A DNA stretch of 64,000 nt from SCGC-AAA076-P13 sp964276235 (GTDB lineage: Bacteria; Pseudomonadota; Gammaproteobacteria; Magnimaribacterales; D2472), in the NCBI GenBank assembly GCA_964276235.1, contig CAXYEK010000004.1, positions 1-64,000 of the forward strand. The letters run 5' to 3'. The first letter of the stretch is position 1, and the number at the start of each line of letters is the position of its first letter. Positions 8,271 through 17,057 of the stretch are shown in pieces. The position numbers and the translations under genes were made by a program. The notes below the pieces were generated by a model that saw nothing but the letters and a program-made list of their open reading frames with translations, did not search any database and was not told the DNA's origin.

Positions 8271-9851
8271 TTATATTGGTTTACTGTGGTTTATTGTGAA
8301 GCTATTGGTATCTATTAGTCTATACTGTTTTGATTTGATACTACTTACATACATGAATCTTGCTTCTATTTGATTAGATTCTATAGATAATTTAACAAAA
8401 CCCTTACCTGAACCATTAGTCCATTTGAGATTTTTATTTTGCTTGATAAAGTCTTTATCAATATCTTCAGTTCTGTTTCCAAATATATCAACTGAATTTG
8501 GAGACGATATTGAAGGTGCGGCTATCTCTACACCAATAAAATTTTGCATATCATTGTATAAATTTGATATCCATGAATTATGAGTGTCTCCTGTAAGGAC
8601 TATACTGGATTGAGATTTAGAGAGAATATTAAATAATTTATTTCTTTCTCTTGGGTAACCATCCCAGGAATCTGTATTGTAAGGGATATCCATTCCACCA
8701 ATTTTTAAGTATTTATGAAGAAATTCAGGAAAGGAATTTTTATCAAGTTCAGAAAATATTTTAGGTAATACAGTTGGCGAAATAAGAATTTGTTGCCCAA
8801 TAACTGACCATTTAAAACTGTTATTAATATTTTTATCTAACCATTTAAATTGTTCTTTACCTACTAGATTTCTTTTTTTTTGTAGATCTTTTATATATTG
8901 TTTTTTATTAAATGTGTCGCCCTTAAAATAATTATCAAGATTTAATTGTTTATCTCTATATATAGATCTTGTATCTAGCATAAATAATTGAAATAAAGTC
9001 CCTACTTCAAACTTTCTCCATATTTTTAATTTAGAATTTGATTCTCTTATTGGCATCCATTCATAATACGCCTTTAATGCATTTGCCTTTCTAGTTGAAA
9101 AATATCCCTCATCATATGAATGGTTTTCTGCTCCATTCTTCCATGAATCATTGGCAAACTCATGATCATCCCAAACTGGAATCATTGGTTTTGATGAATG
9201 CAATAATTGAAGGTCTTTATCAGTTTTATAAAGCGCGTGACGTTCTCTGTAATCATCCAAGCTAATAATCTCAGTAATTGGATTAACTACCCTATTTAGC
9301 TTTTTAGCATCCTCTGTGGCATAACCATCTGCGCCGTACTCATATAAATAATCCCCTAAATGTAAAACTAGATCAATATCATCATCAAGAGCTATCTCTC
9401 TATATGCGTTAAAAAAACCAGCTGGATAATTGGAGCAACTGCAAAAAGCCAAGTTAAATTTATCTGGATTTGAGGTTGGTAAAGTTTTGGTTTTACCAAT
9501 TGGAGAAAAAATATTATTTACAATAAAACGATAATATATAGATTCTGCATTATGATTTAATGGAATTTTTGCATCTATTTTCACAGTAAAATTGTTGAAG
9601 CTATGTGATTTAGTTTTCCCGTTGCTAATGATATTTGAGAAGTCTTTCTTATTAGACACTTGCCAGTCAACGTCTATTTTTAAATTAGTATCTTTTGTAA
9701 TTTTGGTCCAAATTATTACTCTATCGTGGGTTGGATCACCACTTGCAACACCATGTTTAAATGATACTTTTTCATTATTGTCTTGTGATAAAAGTTTGGT
9801 ATTAAAGACAGATATAAGTCCTAAAAATTTAATAAAAGATCTTCTTTTCAT
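8271..9851 (-). CDS. PhoD-like metallophosphatase with Tat signal
   Basis: A longer frame opens at a TTG at 9872, but the ATG at 9851 gives MKRRSFIKFLG, a twin-arginine export signal, and a TATATT hexamer lies 7 bases before this ATG, so 9851 is preferred (526 aa). The protein follows the PhoD alkaline phosphatase pattern: N-terminal beta domain with FKHGVASGDPTHDRVIIWTK, then LHLGDYLYEYG, PVWDDHEFANDS and LTGDTHNSW metal-binding motifs. PhoD enzymes hydrolyse phosphomono- and diesters in the periplasm, scavenging phosphorus. No pho box was identified upstream. Confidence 0.87.
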   Translation of the reverse strand: MKRRSFIKFLGLISVFNTKLLSQDNNEKVSFKHGVASGDPTHDRVIIWTKITKDTNLKIDVDWQVSNKKDFSNIISNGKTKSHSFNNFTVKIDAKIPLNHNAESIYYRFIVNNIFSPIGKTKTLPTSNPDKFNLAFCSCSNYPAGFFNAYREIALDDDIDLVLHLGDYLYEYGADGYATEDAKKLNRVVNPITEIISLDDYRERHALYKTDKDLQLLHSSKPMIPVWDDHEFANDSWKNGAENHSYDEGYFSTRKANALKAYYEWMPIRESNSKLKIWRKFEVGTLFQLFMLDTRSIYRDKQLNLDNYFKGDTFNKKQYIKDLQKKRNLVGKEQFKWLDKNINNSFKWSVIGQQILISPTVLPKIFSELDKNSFPEFLHKYLKIGGMDIPYNTDSWDGYPRERNKLFNILSKSQSSIVLTGDTHNSWISNLYNDMQNFIGVEIAAPSISSPNSVDIFGNRTEDIDKDFIKQNKNLKWTNGSGKGFVKLSIESNQIEARFMYVSSIKSKQYRLIDTNSFTINHSKPI

Positions 9852-9858
9852 AAGAAGA

Positions 9859-9864
9859 AATATA
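9859..9864 (-). promoter_or_regulatory. -10 element for the PhoD-like gene, possibly leaderless
   Basis: TATATT on the minus strand followed by 7 bases and the ATG at 9851. This supports the downstream start and implies a transcript with little or no leader. No convincing -35. Confidence 0.35.
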
Positions 9865-10064
9865 TCATCCAACTAGATTTAAATGTTAAATAAAATATGT
9901 AAATTTTTTAGGAAGATTGTTTACCATTTAGTTATAGTTATTAGAAATACTAAATCTACTTTATTTTAACTTATGGCCTAGAGTTAGATTAGAAGATTCA
10001 ATACCTGCTGTAACTAATGTCTGTTTGTGTAATAATTTGTATGACAGTTAATACATATAGTTAT

Positions 10065-11384
10065 ATGAAATACATACATATTTTTTTAGTACTCTTATTC
10101 TCCATTCCAGCTTTTAGTAATGATATTGGTGTGCCTGGCCCAAAAGACTGTTTTTGGTCTAGAGGTCCTCATAGCGCTGATCCTTATATAAATCTTGCAT
10201 ATCCAGATGCTAATGTATTTTATTGGGCAGCAACATTCACAATGCCTGAGGATGTTGAACTTTATTTAGATGGTGATTTCCCTCTTGCTAGATATATGTC
10301 AATTATTAGTTACGATGGTCGTGGAAGACCTTTAGAATCTCTTGCAGATTATTTAATTGAACCAGAGAAAGACTCTATAAATCCATTTATAAATTCAAAC
10401 AGTCGAATTGATAAAAATAGAGCTTACAAGATACAAGTTTTAAATAATTCACCTGTTACAGATAGGGAAACAGGAAAAATATCTAAAATATCGTCATATA
10501 ACACTCTTAATGCACCTTCATACGGTCCAAATCAGCAATTAATAATATATAGAGTGTATTTACCAGATAATAAAACTGGCCCCCTTGGAGGTGTTAATTT
10601 ACCACAATTAAAGGTAATTAAAGATGGGAAAACATACGCTGGAAATGATGCTTGTAAGATTTTAAATGCATCACAGAACCTAGCTATTACAATTGATGCA
10701 GCTGGAATTCCTCCAATGATGTATAGAGAACTAGCGTCTCAGACTGATAAGCCTGAAACTTGGCCGGCAAAAAATCCTCCAGAATGGTACATTCAAATGG
10801 ATAGACAGAGTCTTATTGGGATCTATACAGGAGAGTTTAATAATAATGCTCCAAGAAGCACTGGTGGTTTTTTTCCAAATTTAGATAACCACTATCTTAG
10901 AACAATTATTAATAGAAAATATGGCAAAGTGGTTCTTCTTAAAGCTAAGGCCCCTCTTACACCCAAAACATATAACTCTAATCCTACATATAAACAAAAT
11001 GAACTTAGATATTGGTCTGTTTGTTCTAATCAAAGTTTTGGCAATACTAGGGTGAATGATTGTTTATTTGATGAAGAGATTCCTTTAGATAAAAATGGAT
11101 ATTTCACAATCTTTGTAAGCAGATTGAAAGATAGGCCTAGAAATGCGACAAAAGAATGTGGCTATGCATGGTTGCCTATGGCTGATGATGGAGATGGCGT
11201 CTTCGATGAAGATGTATCAATTATTCAATTTAGACATATGCTGGCAAGTGATGACTTTTCTAATTCTATTCAAAGTGTTGAAAGTCAAAATGATACAAGA
11301 AAAGTTATGAATGAGTATTTTCCTAAAAGTAGATACTTTATGAAAAATCAAGTTGAAAGCTTTTTTCCCTGCATAACTAACTAA
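10065..11384 (+). CDS. Secreted protein of unknown function
   Basis: The frame opens at 10017, but the ATG at 10065 starts a clean signal peptide (MKYIHIFLVLLFSIPAFS, then NDIG), so it is preferred; mature protein about 420 residues. The N-terminus carries GPKDCFWSRGPHSADPYIN and YPDANVFYWAA; several cysteines suggest disulfides. The sequence recalls an uncharacterised secreted family, but I cannot name a domain with confidence. It is followed after 21 bases by a dehalogenase-like hydrolase on the same strand, so the two may be co-transcribed. No catalytic motif is recognisable. Confidence 0.7.
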   Translation: MKYIHIFLVLLFSIPAFSNDIGVPGPKDCFWSRGPHSADPYINLAYPDANVFYWAATFTMPEDVELYLDGDFPLARYMSIISYDGRGRPLESLADYLIEPEKDSINPFINSNSRIDKNRAYKIQVLNNSPVTDRETGKISKISSYNTLNAPSYGPNQQLIIYRVYLPDNKTGPLGGVNLPQLKVIKDGKTYAGNDACKILNASQNLAITIDAAGIPPMMYRELASQTDKPETWPAKNPPEWYIQMDRQSLIGIYTGEFNNNAPRSTGGFFPNLDNHYLRTIINRKYGKVVLLKAKAPLTPKTYNSNPTYKQNELRYWSVCSNQSFGNTRVNDCLFDEEIPLDKNGYFTIFVSRLKDRPRNATKECGYAWLPMADDGDGVFDEDVSIIQFRHMLASDDFSNSIQSVESQNDTRKVMNEYFPKSRYFMKNQVESFFPCITN

Positions 11385-11405
11385 CTTACAACTATTTACT
11401 AATAA

Positions 11406-12263
11406 ATGAATAAGAAAGTAGAAATTATTTTTAACAAAAAAATGGCTTTTTTAGATGAGGGTAAAGGGGAATCATTAGTTTTTATTCATGGGAACCCAAC
11501 ATCGTCCTACCTATGGAGAAACATAGCTCCTGAGTTCACTGATAATTTCAGAGTGGTAGTTCCAGATCTAATAGGTATGGGAGATTCTGATAAGCTGGAT
11601 GGAATAGACAATGTTGACTATAACTTTAATGGGCAATATAAATATCTTGATGCACTTTTATCAAAATTAACATTAGGAGATAAGATACATTTAGTCATTC
11701 ATGATTGGGGATGTGGTCTCGGTTTAAAATATGCAAGATTAAATGCTGAAAAGATCAAGTCAATATCCTTTATGGAAGGAATGGTCGTACCTTTAACATG
11801 GGAGGAATGGCCAGATGCAGGTACAAAAATATTCAAACTTTTTCGATCAGAAGTTGGTGAGGAATTAATTCTTGAGAAAAATTATTTTGTAGAGCGAATT
11901 CTTTTTAATGATCCGATAAGCGAAATGTCAAACGAAACCAAAAATGAATATCTCCGTCCCTTTAGTAAATCTGGAGAAGGAAGACGCCCTACTCTTTCAT
12001 TCCCAAGAAATATACCTTTAGATACTAAGCCTGATGAAACTTATAACGAAATACTATTAAATGAAAATTTCCATATGGAATCTAATATTCCAAAACTTTT
12101 TATTAATGCAGAACCAGGATTTTTATTGGTTGGAAGTCAAAGAGACAAGATTAGAAAATGGAACAATATTAAAGAAGTAACTGTTAAAGGAAATCATTTT
12201 ATTCAAGAGGATTCTCCAAAAGCGATAACAGAATATCTAAAAGATTTTTATCAGAATTTATAA
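11406..12263 (+). CDS. Haloalkane dehalogenase-like alpha/beta hydrolase
   Basis: 285 residues. The haloalkane dehalogenase set is visible: HGNPTSS with halide-binding N30, nucleophile D100 and halide-binding W101 in HDWG, acid E124 in MEGMVVP after strand 6 (as in DhaA/LinB), and catalytic H264 in KGNHF. The family releases halide from alkyl halides by an aspartyl ester intermediate in the cytoplasm. Marine organohalogens are plausible substrates. An epoxide hydrolase or luciferase-like activity in the same fold cannot be excluded, but the Asn-Trp halide pair favours dehalogenation. Confidence 0.85.
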   Translation: MNKKVEIIFNKKMAFLDEGKGESLVFIHGNPTSSYLWRNIAPEFTDNFRVVVPDLIGMGDSDKLDGIDNVDYNFNGQYKYLDALLSKLTLGDKIHLVIHDWGCGLGLKYARLNAEKIKSISFMEGMVVPLTWEEWPDAGTKIFKLFRSEVGEELILEKNYFVERILFNDPISEMSNETKNEYLRPFSKSGEGRRPTLSFPRNIPLDTKPDETYNEILLNENFHMESNIPKLFINAEPGFLLVGSQRDKIRKWNNIKEVTVKGNHFIQEDSPKAITEYLKDFYQNL

Positions 12264-12280
12264 AAAGTAGATAATTAGTA

Positions 12281-12736
12281 TTAAATAGCCTTATGCCCTA
12301 CCGTGAATCCAGCAGCTTGAATTCCGGCAATTCCTGCTATTTCGTCCTGGTCTGATCTGTCACCTGTAACACCAATTGAGCCAATATTTTTACCATTCTT
12401 TTGAATAATTAATCCACCTGGAGTAGGCACAAGGTTTCCATCAGCCATTGTCTGCATTCCTGCTATAGCTTTATCAAGCCTTGGCTGGTCTTCAAATATA
12501 TCTCTTAGTTTGTTAGTTGAGACGCAGAAAGCTAAACATGTCCAAGCTTTAGCATATGCAATCTTTGCTCTTATAGGTCCTGAGCCGTCTTCAGATAAAG
12601 TTGCTCTTATAACGCCAGCAACATCAATAACAGTTACAGTTAATGGCATAAAACCCTCGGCACGAGCTTTATTTAAAGTTTCTTGACATATCTTTAATGA
12701 ATCTTCTAAATTAATTTCACCTGGATTTTTGATCAT
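12281..12736 (-). CDS. GlcG/HbpS-like (DUF336) protein
   Basis: 151 residues covering the whole GlcG/HbpS domain: an N-terminal helix, then VTVIDVAGVIRA, a central AYAKAWTCLAF helix, and the conserved VPTPGGLIIQ...IGSIGVTGD sheet. Members bind haem or cobalamin-like cofactors or accompany glycolate and aromatic catabolic operons; the activity is poorly defined. It sits downstream of the mmsA/hydrolase/carboxyltransferase cluster on the same strand, separated by about 75 bases from a small ORF, so it may belong to that catabolic unit or be independent. Confidence 0.8.
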   Translation of the reverse strand: MIKNPGEINLEDSLKICQETLNKARAEGFMPLTVTVIDVAGVIRATLSEDGSGPIRAKIAYAKAWTCLAFCVSTNKLRDIFEDQPRLDKAIAGMQTMADGNLVPTPGGLIIQKNGKNIGSIGVTGDRSDQDEIAGIAGIQAAGFTVGHKAI

Positions 12737-12811
12737 AAATGGACCTTCATTAGTTCGTTACTATAATTTCTGATATCTATAATAACAAAATCTAACCTAA
12801 ATGATGTTTAC

Positions 12812-12955
12812 TTAATCAATAATTATTCCAAGACCTTGTTGCAGATCAATCATAAAATCCTCTGAAGATCTTTTTAATTCGCAATAGTAATCTATAGAGA
12901 CTTCAGGAAATAGAATGTAATTTAATAAATGCTTATCATTTTTAGTATAAATCAT
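12812..12955 (-). CDS. Possible 47-aa protein overlapping the carboxyltransferase gene
   Basis: The ATG at 12953-12955 lies inside the end of the upstream carboxyltransferase gene (14-base overlap), as in translationally coupled operons. The product is short, acidic and free of low complexity (MIYTKNDKHL... ends GLGIIID). I recognise no family. It fills most of the otherwise gene-free stretch 12737-12941. It could be a real small subunit or chance; AT-rich DNA makes chance ORFs of this size less common than in GC-rich DNA but not rare. Confidence 0.35.
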   Translation of the reverse strand: MIYTKNDKHLLNYILFPEVSIDYYCELKRSSEDFMIDLQQGLGIIID

Positions 12956-14213
12956 CTAATTCATAATCAATACATTTTTGTTTAAAATTCTTTTTATGTT
13001 CTGTAACAGTTAATAAATCTTTATCCTTCTTCGATGGATAATTTGTCTTTACGAGTTCTTTTAATTCTTTATTAATTTTTCCTTTAACTTTGCCGTATTT
13101 ACCATTAATTAAATCAACCATTTCATTTGTTAATGATTCATATCTTTTTGAATTCCTGATATTTAATAAAGCTTGAGTACCAACAATCTGAGATGATGGA
13201 GTAACTAATGGAATGTAACCGAGGTCTTTTCTGATTTTTGGTATCTCATTTATAAGATCGGAAAGTTTTTCTTCCATACCAAGGTCTCTTAGCTGACTTT
13301 CAAAATTACTAAGCATTCCACCTGGAACCTGATTGGTAAGCATTTTAGTATCAATACCTTTTAAGCTCCCTTCATGATCTGCATATTTAACTCTAATATT
13401 TGCAAAATATTCTGATATTTCATTAAGAAGCTTCATGTCATAGGGATTTTTACTATCTTTATAAATCATGGAGATAAAACTTTCTGTTGCAGTATGACCA
13501 TATGTCCCACTAAAAGATGATATTGAGGTATCAATATTATCAACACCTGCTTCAAAAGCTTTTAGATTTGTAGCATCCGACAAGCCAGTTGTCGCATGGG
13601 TGTGGAGATAGATTGGTATTTTTAAATTCTTTTTCAATAAAGTTATAAGATCAAATGCCTCATAAGGTCTTAACAAACCAGACATATCCTTAATTGCAAC
13701 TGATGAGGCACCTATATCTTCAATATTTTTAGCAAGCTTTAACCAATATTTATTGTTATGAATTGGGCTAGTGGTATAGGCAATAGTGCCTTGTGAATGT
13801 TTATTATTAGCATTAATAAATCTTATTGATGATTCAATATTTGTTATATCATTTAACGAATCAAAAGTTCTAAAAATATCTATACCAGATTTTGCTGCAT
13901 TTTTAATAAAAAGAGAAACTACAGAATCATCAAATTTTTTATAGCCTACAATATTTTGTCCTCTCAAAAGCATTTGAAGTTTTGTTTTTTTAAAAGATCT
14001 TTTAAAGAGTTTAAGACGATCCCAAGGATTCTCATTGAGATATCTTAGACAACAATCATAAGTTGCTCCTCCCCATACCTCTACAGAAGAAAATCCAACT
14101 TTATCCATTTTTGGGATAATAGGGAGCATGTCACCAACCTTCATTCTAGTTGCCAAAATAGACTGTTGCCCGTCTCTTAAAACAACTTCTGTAATCTTGG
14201 TATTAATTTTCAT
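12942..14213 (-). CDS. Carboxyltransferase-domain protein (OadA/PycB-like) without biotin domain
   Basis: 423 residues matching the alpha subunit of oxaloacetate decarboxylase or subunit B of pyruvate carboxylase: TEVVLRDGQQS at the N-terminus, FRTFDSLND, the catalytic lysine in VAIKDMSGLL, and the metal-binding HTHATTG motif. Full OadA/PycB proteins run to about 600 residues and end in a biotinyl domain with an MKM motif; this gene stops after the conserved PLVTPSSQIVGTQA region, and no biotin carrier, biotin carboxylase or OadB/OadG is in the window. It may use a carrier encoded elsewhere, or act as a biotin-independent aldolase or decarboxylase. It follows the hydrolase and mmsA genes with 4-base spacing, in the TetR-controlled island. 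Confidence 0.8.
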   Translation of the reverse strand: MKINTKITEVVLRDGQQSILATRMKVGDMLPIIPKMDKVGFSSVEVWGGATYDCCLRYLNENPWDRLKLFKRSFKKTKLQMLLRGQNIVGYKKFDDSVVSLFIKNAAKSGIDIFRTFDSLNDITNIESSIRFINANNKHSQGTIAYTTSPIHNNKYWLKLAKNIEDIGASSVAIKDMSGLLRPYEAFDLITLLKKNLKIPIYLHTHATTGLSDATNLKAFEAGVDNIDTSISSFSGTYGHTATESFISMIYKDSKNPYDMKLLNEISEYFANIRVKYADHEGSLKGIDTKMLTNQVPGGMLSNFESQLRDLGMEEKLSDLINEIPKIRKDLGYIPLVTPSSQIVGTQALLNIRNSKRYESLTNEMVDLINGKYGKVKGKINKELKELVKTNYPSKKDKDLLTVTEHKKNFKQKCIDYELDDLY

Positions 14214-14217
14214 TTTT

Positions 14218-15465
14218 TTAGTTATTTAATGTATTTATAAAACTATAGACTGCAGATGCGCAAGCTTCTGGATTTTCGATTACGTTAAAATGAGCAGCAT
14301 TAGGTATTATGTTAAAAGCACTAAACCTTGCAGAATCTTTGAGTTGAATGCTTTTATATAGACCATGATTAGTTATATATTGATCTTGGATCGGTACTGA
14401 CTCTTGATATTCAGAATCTGGATAAATATCTTCAATTTCATTTCTAAATAAATTATATTTTCCAAAATATGGTTGATCTGAAACAATCATTCCATTTGGT
14501 GCTCGTTTAAATTCATCTTCACCCTGAAACTGCATAATAGGTGTCTTTGTATCTTTAAATTTCTTTCTATTTTCAACTTCGTGCTTCATACCGCCTTGAA
14601 CTAATGACTGTTGAAATTTCTTATAGTAACTTTTATAGGCAACTTGAGATGATAATTTTAAATGTGTATATCTATCAAATAGGTGAGTGCCCTTTTTAGC
14701 TTTTCTCCCTTTATTTACAAAATCTGGAGAAAGAAGCTGTATAGGTTTGTTTAAGATGATAACAGAAAATAAAAGAATTCTTAGTTGGTGGTATGAAGAC
14801 ATGACACTATGTGGAGGGCCTACAAGAACCTTTGGTGCTAATTTTTTCCATTCAGGATCAGCATAATTCCAAACTTGAGAACCTCTTGAATAAGATAATG
14901 CTTTCTCTGGGTTGCTCATGCAAAGATTTTCAAGAATTACAGCACCTCTATCGTGCCCAATTAAGTGAGCTGATTCTATGCTCATAGCATCCATCAATAA
15001 TTTTATAATTTTAGATTGATTTAGATGACTATATTTTTGATCCACTTTCATCTTAGAGAAGTCTATAATTTTTTTACTAGTTAAACTCTCACCATCAGAT
15101 ATCGCGAAGACATTTGCGAGTTCAATATTAAAATGATCTTCGTAATATGGCATGTTAAATATTATTATTCTAAGTGAATCATCAATTTTATTTAAACAAT
15201 CAGCCATCCAGGACATTGACTTTATAGGCTCTGTAGGTATCCCCCCTATTAATATAAGAGTTTTTTCTGAAACAGCATCCTCACTACCAATTTCCCATAC
15301 AGAGTGTCTTTCACTATTTACAGTAATATAATATTTCTTAAAATTTGAAAACTCTATCAAAGGTTTATTAAGAAATTTTTCTCTAAAAAATATTCTCAAA
15401 TTAAAATAAATATCTATAAATATAAAAATAAAATGCGTTGATACCTTGAGTACAAGATCAAGCAT
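14218..15465 (-). CDS. Asp-nucleophile alpha/beta hydrolase (epoxide hydrolase/dehalogenase-like), membrane-anchored
   Basis: 415 residues. A hydrophobic N-terminal segment (about 8-30) suggests a membrane anchor. The hydrolase core has the nucleophile elbow GHDRGA, with aspartate as in epoxide hydrolases and fluoroacetate dehalogenase, and a C-terminal catalytic histidine in NAAHFNVIENPE. The stop overlaps no gene; the next gene downstream begins 4 bases later and mmsA ends immediately upstream, so it is the middle gene of a three- or four-gene operon. In this aromatic-catabolic setting it could open an epoxide or cleave a C-X bond. It is not a typical MhpC-type ring-fission hydrolase, which uses serine. 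Confidence 0.75.
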   Translation of the reverse strand: MLDLVLKVSTHFIFIFIDIYFNLRIFFREKFLNKPLIEFSNFKKYYITVNSERHSVWEIGSEDAVSEKTLILIGGIPTEPIKSMSWMADCLNKIDDSLRIIIFNMPYYEDHFNIELANVFAISDGESLTSKKIIDFSKMKVDQKYSHLNQSKIIKLLMDAMSIESAHLIGHDRGAVILENLCMSNPEKALSYSRGSQVWNYADPEWKKLAPKVLVGPPHSVMSSYHQLRILLFSVIILNKPIQLLSPDFVNKGRKAKKGTHLFDRYTHLKLSSQVAYKSYYKKFQQSLVQGGMKHEVENRKKFKDTKTPIMQFQGEDEFKRAPNGMIVSDQPYFGKYNLFRNEIEDIYPDSEYQESVPIQDQYITNHGLYKSIQLKDSARFSAFNIIPNAAHFNVIENPEACASAVYSFINTLNN

Positions 15466-16953
15466 TTAGTTATCGTTTTTTGGGAAACCTAAGTCTACTT
15501 TACTCTCAGCTGGATCAGGCCATCTTGTAGCAATTGATTTAGTTTTTGTATAAAACTCTATAGATGAGTTTCCGAACGCCTTAGTTTCTGAAAAACCACT
15601 ATCTTTCCACCCACCAAAGCTATGCGAGTAAGTAGGAAGAGGAATTGGAAGATTAATACCAACTGACCCAGCTTGAACTTCATTAGCCCATTTTTGCGAT
15701 ACTCCACCATCACGAGTAAATAAAGCAGCTCCGTTTCCAAGCTTATGTCCATCAGTTATTTCCATTGCTTCTTCATAAGATTTAGCTCTAACAAAACATA
15801 AAACAGGTCCAAATATCTCGTTTTCATATACAGACATTCCAGGTTTAACGTGGTCAATCAAAGTAGCCCCAACAAAAGAACCCTCTTCTTCATCAGACAG
15901 CTTTCTTCCATCAACAACTAAAGATGCTCCATCAGGTTCAGCTGATTCAATGAATGAATATATGCGTTCTTTATTTTCCTTAGAAATAACAGGGCCTAAT
16001 TGTGTATTTGGATCATCTGTTTTACCCATTATAAGACTTGGCATTCTTTCTTTAATTTTATTTACTAACTCATCAGCAATGTCTCCAACAGCAACAACAA
16101 CTGATACAGCCATACATCTTTGTCCAGCAGCTCCAAAACTTGCTGAGACAGCAGCATCTGCAGCCATATTAAGATCAGCATCTGGAAGAACAATCATATG
16201 ATTCTTTCCTCCACCAAGAGCCTGAACTTTAGTATTATTTTGAACTCCCAATATTTTTAAACTCTTAGCTACTGGTGTACTTCCTATAAATGCTAAACCA
16301 GCTACTTTTTCATGAGAGACTAATTGCTCAACAACATCCTTTCCTCCATTTAAAACACTATAACAACCATCTGGAAAACCAGATTCTTTAAATATGTCGG
16401 CATAAAGTCTTGATATCGATGGCACCTTTTCACTAGGTTTAGCAATAAAGGTGTTTCCAGTGACTATAGCCATAGAGGCATGAAGAATAGGTATTAATAT
16501 TGGGAAATTAAATGGTCCACAGCCAGCAACAACTCCTATTGGATATCTAACATCCGTTATATCTATTCCACCTGCAACATTAGGACTCATAATAGACGGG
16601 TAGAAATGCTGAACGCCTGCAGTATGTGTAAGAGCCTGGATAGCTCTATCTAACTCAGCCTCTGCATCTGGTCTTGTTTTGCCTGCTTCGTTTACACAAA
16701 TATCTATTATCTCTTCTGATCTATTGATAACACCTTGTCTAAATTTCAATATCAATTCAGCTCTGTAACTTAAACCAGTTTTTGACCAAGTTTTAAAAGT
16801 TTTTGCTGCTGATTCAATTGCCTTATCAGCACTAACTTTAGTTGCATAAATGACTTCACCGATTTGAGTTCCATATGAAGGATTTATAATATTTATAGAT
16901 TCGTTAGATTCTAAGCATTCTTTACCATCTATATAGTTTGTTACTTTGTACAT
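15466..16953 (-). CDS. mmsA: Methylmalonate-semialdehyde dehydrogenase (CoA-acylating) family
   Basis: 495 residues with the whole MmsA pattern: VVAGCGPFNFP, the FIGSTPVAK nucleotide site, GGGKNH, and the catalytic cysteine in GQRCMAVS. MmsA converts methylmalonate or malonate semialdehyde to propionyl- or acetyl-CoA with NAD+ and CoA release of CO2. First gene of the minus-strand operon, with a TTGCTT-17-TAGTAT promoter overlapped by the TetR-type palindrome. Alongside a RutE-like malonic-semialdehyde reductase encoded in the same island, it points to a C3 semialdehyde as an end product of the pathway. Related semialdehyde substrates are possible. Confidence 0.88.
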   Translation of the reverse strand: MYKVTNYIDGKECLESNESINIINPSYGTQIGEVIYATKVSADKAIESAAKTFKTWSKTGLSYRAELILKFRQGVINRSEEIIDICVNEAGKTRPDAEAELDRAIQALTHTAGVQHFYPSIMSPNVAGGIDITDVRYPIGVVAGCGPFNFPILIPILHASMAIVTGNTFIAKPSEKVPSISRLYADIFKESGFPDGCYSVLNGGKDVVEQLVSHEKVAGLAFIGSTPVAKSLKILGVQNNTKVQALGGGKNHMIVLPDADLNMAADAAVSASFGAAGQRCMAVSVVVAVGDIADELVNKIKERMPSLIMGKTDDPNTQLGPVISKENKERIYSFIESAEPDGASLVVDGRKLSDEEEGSFVGATLIDHVKPGMSVYENEIFGPVLCFVRAKSYEEAMEITDGHKLGNGAALFTRDGGVSQKWANEVQAGSVGINLPIPLPTYSHSFGGWKDSGFSETKAFGNSSIEFYTKTKSIATRWPDPAESKVDLGFPKNDN

Positions 16954-17008
16954 ATTAATATCCTACCCTATTGAATTTATTTAAACTAAAATTAATTATA
17001 TCCAATCT

Positions 17009-17037
17009 ATACTAGTCAGTTGACTAGGAAAAAGCAA
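17009..17037 (-). promoter_or_regulatory. Promoter of the mmsA operon overlapped by operator
   Basis: Minus strand: TTGCTT (17037-17032), 17-base spacer, TAGTAT (17014-17009). The 16-bp palindrome lies across the spacer and the -10, which is a repressor geometry. Confidence 0.6.
17012..17027. promoter_or_regulatory. TetR-type operator, copy 1 (CTAGTCA-GT-TGACTAG)
   Basis: Inverted repeat CTAGTCAGTTGACTAG with 7-bp perfect arms and a 2-base centre, in the divergent gap between mmsA and the MhpA-like hydroxylase. The same arms and spacing occur at 23413 between the GST and FAH genes. The TetR gene encoded at 18629 is the obvious candidate binder; this link is inferred. Confidence 0.75.
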
Positions 17038-17046
17038 CAAAGCGAG

Positions 17047-17052
17047 TACAAT
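17047..17052 (+). promoter_or_regulatory. -10 element for the MhpA-like operon, possibly leaderless
   Basis: TACAAT lies 5 bases before the ATG at 17058. The operator ends 19 bases upstream of it, so bound repressor would cover the -35 region. A canonical -35 at 17-base spacing is not evident (a TTGACT lies 21 bases upstream). Confidence 0.4.
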
Positions 17053-17057
17053 AAGTA

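Noticed and set aside
9852..9872. TTG start for the PhoD-like protein
   Set aside because: It places seven residues before the Tat signal and covers the apparent -10; the ATG at 9851 is better.
10017..10064. Upstream ATG for the secreted protein
   Set aside because: It adds 16 residues ahead of a clean signal peptide starting at 10065.
15950..16201. An 83-aa plus-strand frame and a 64-aa minus-strand frame within mmsA
   Set aside because: Both lie wholly inside the well-supported mmsA gene in other frames.
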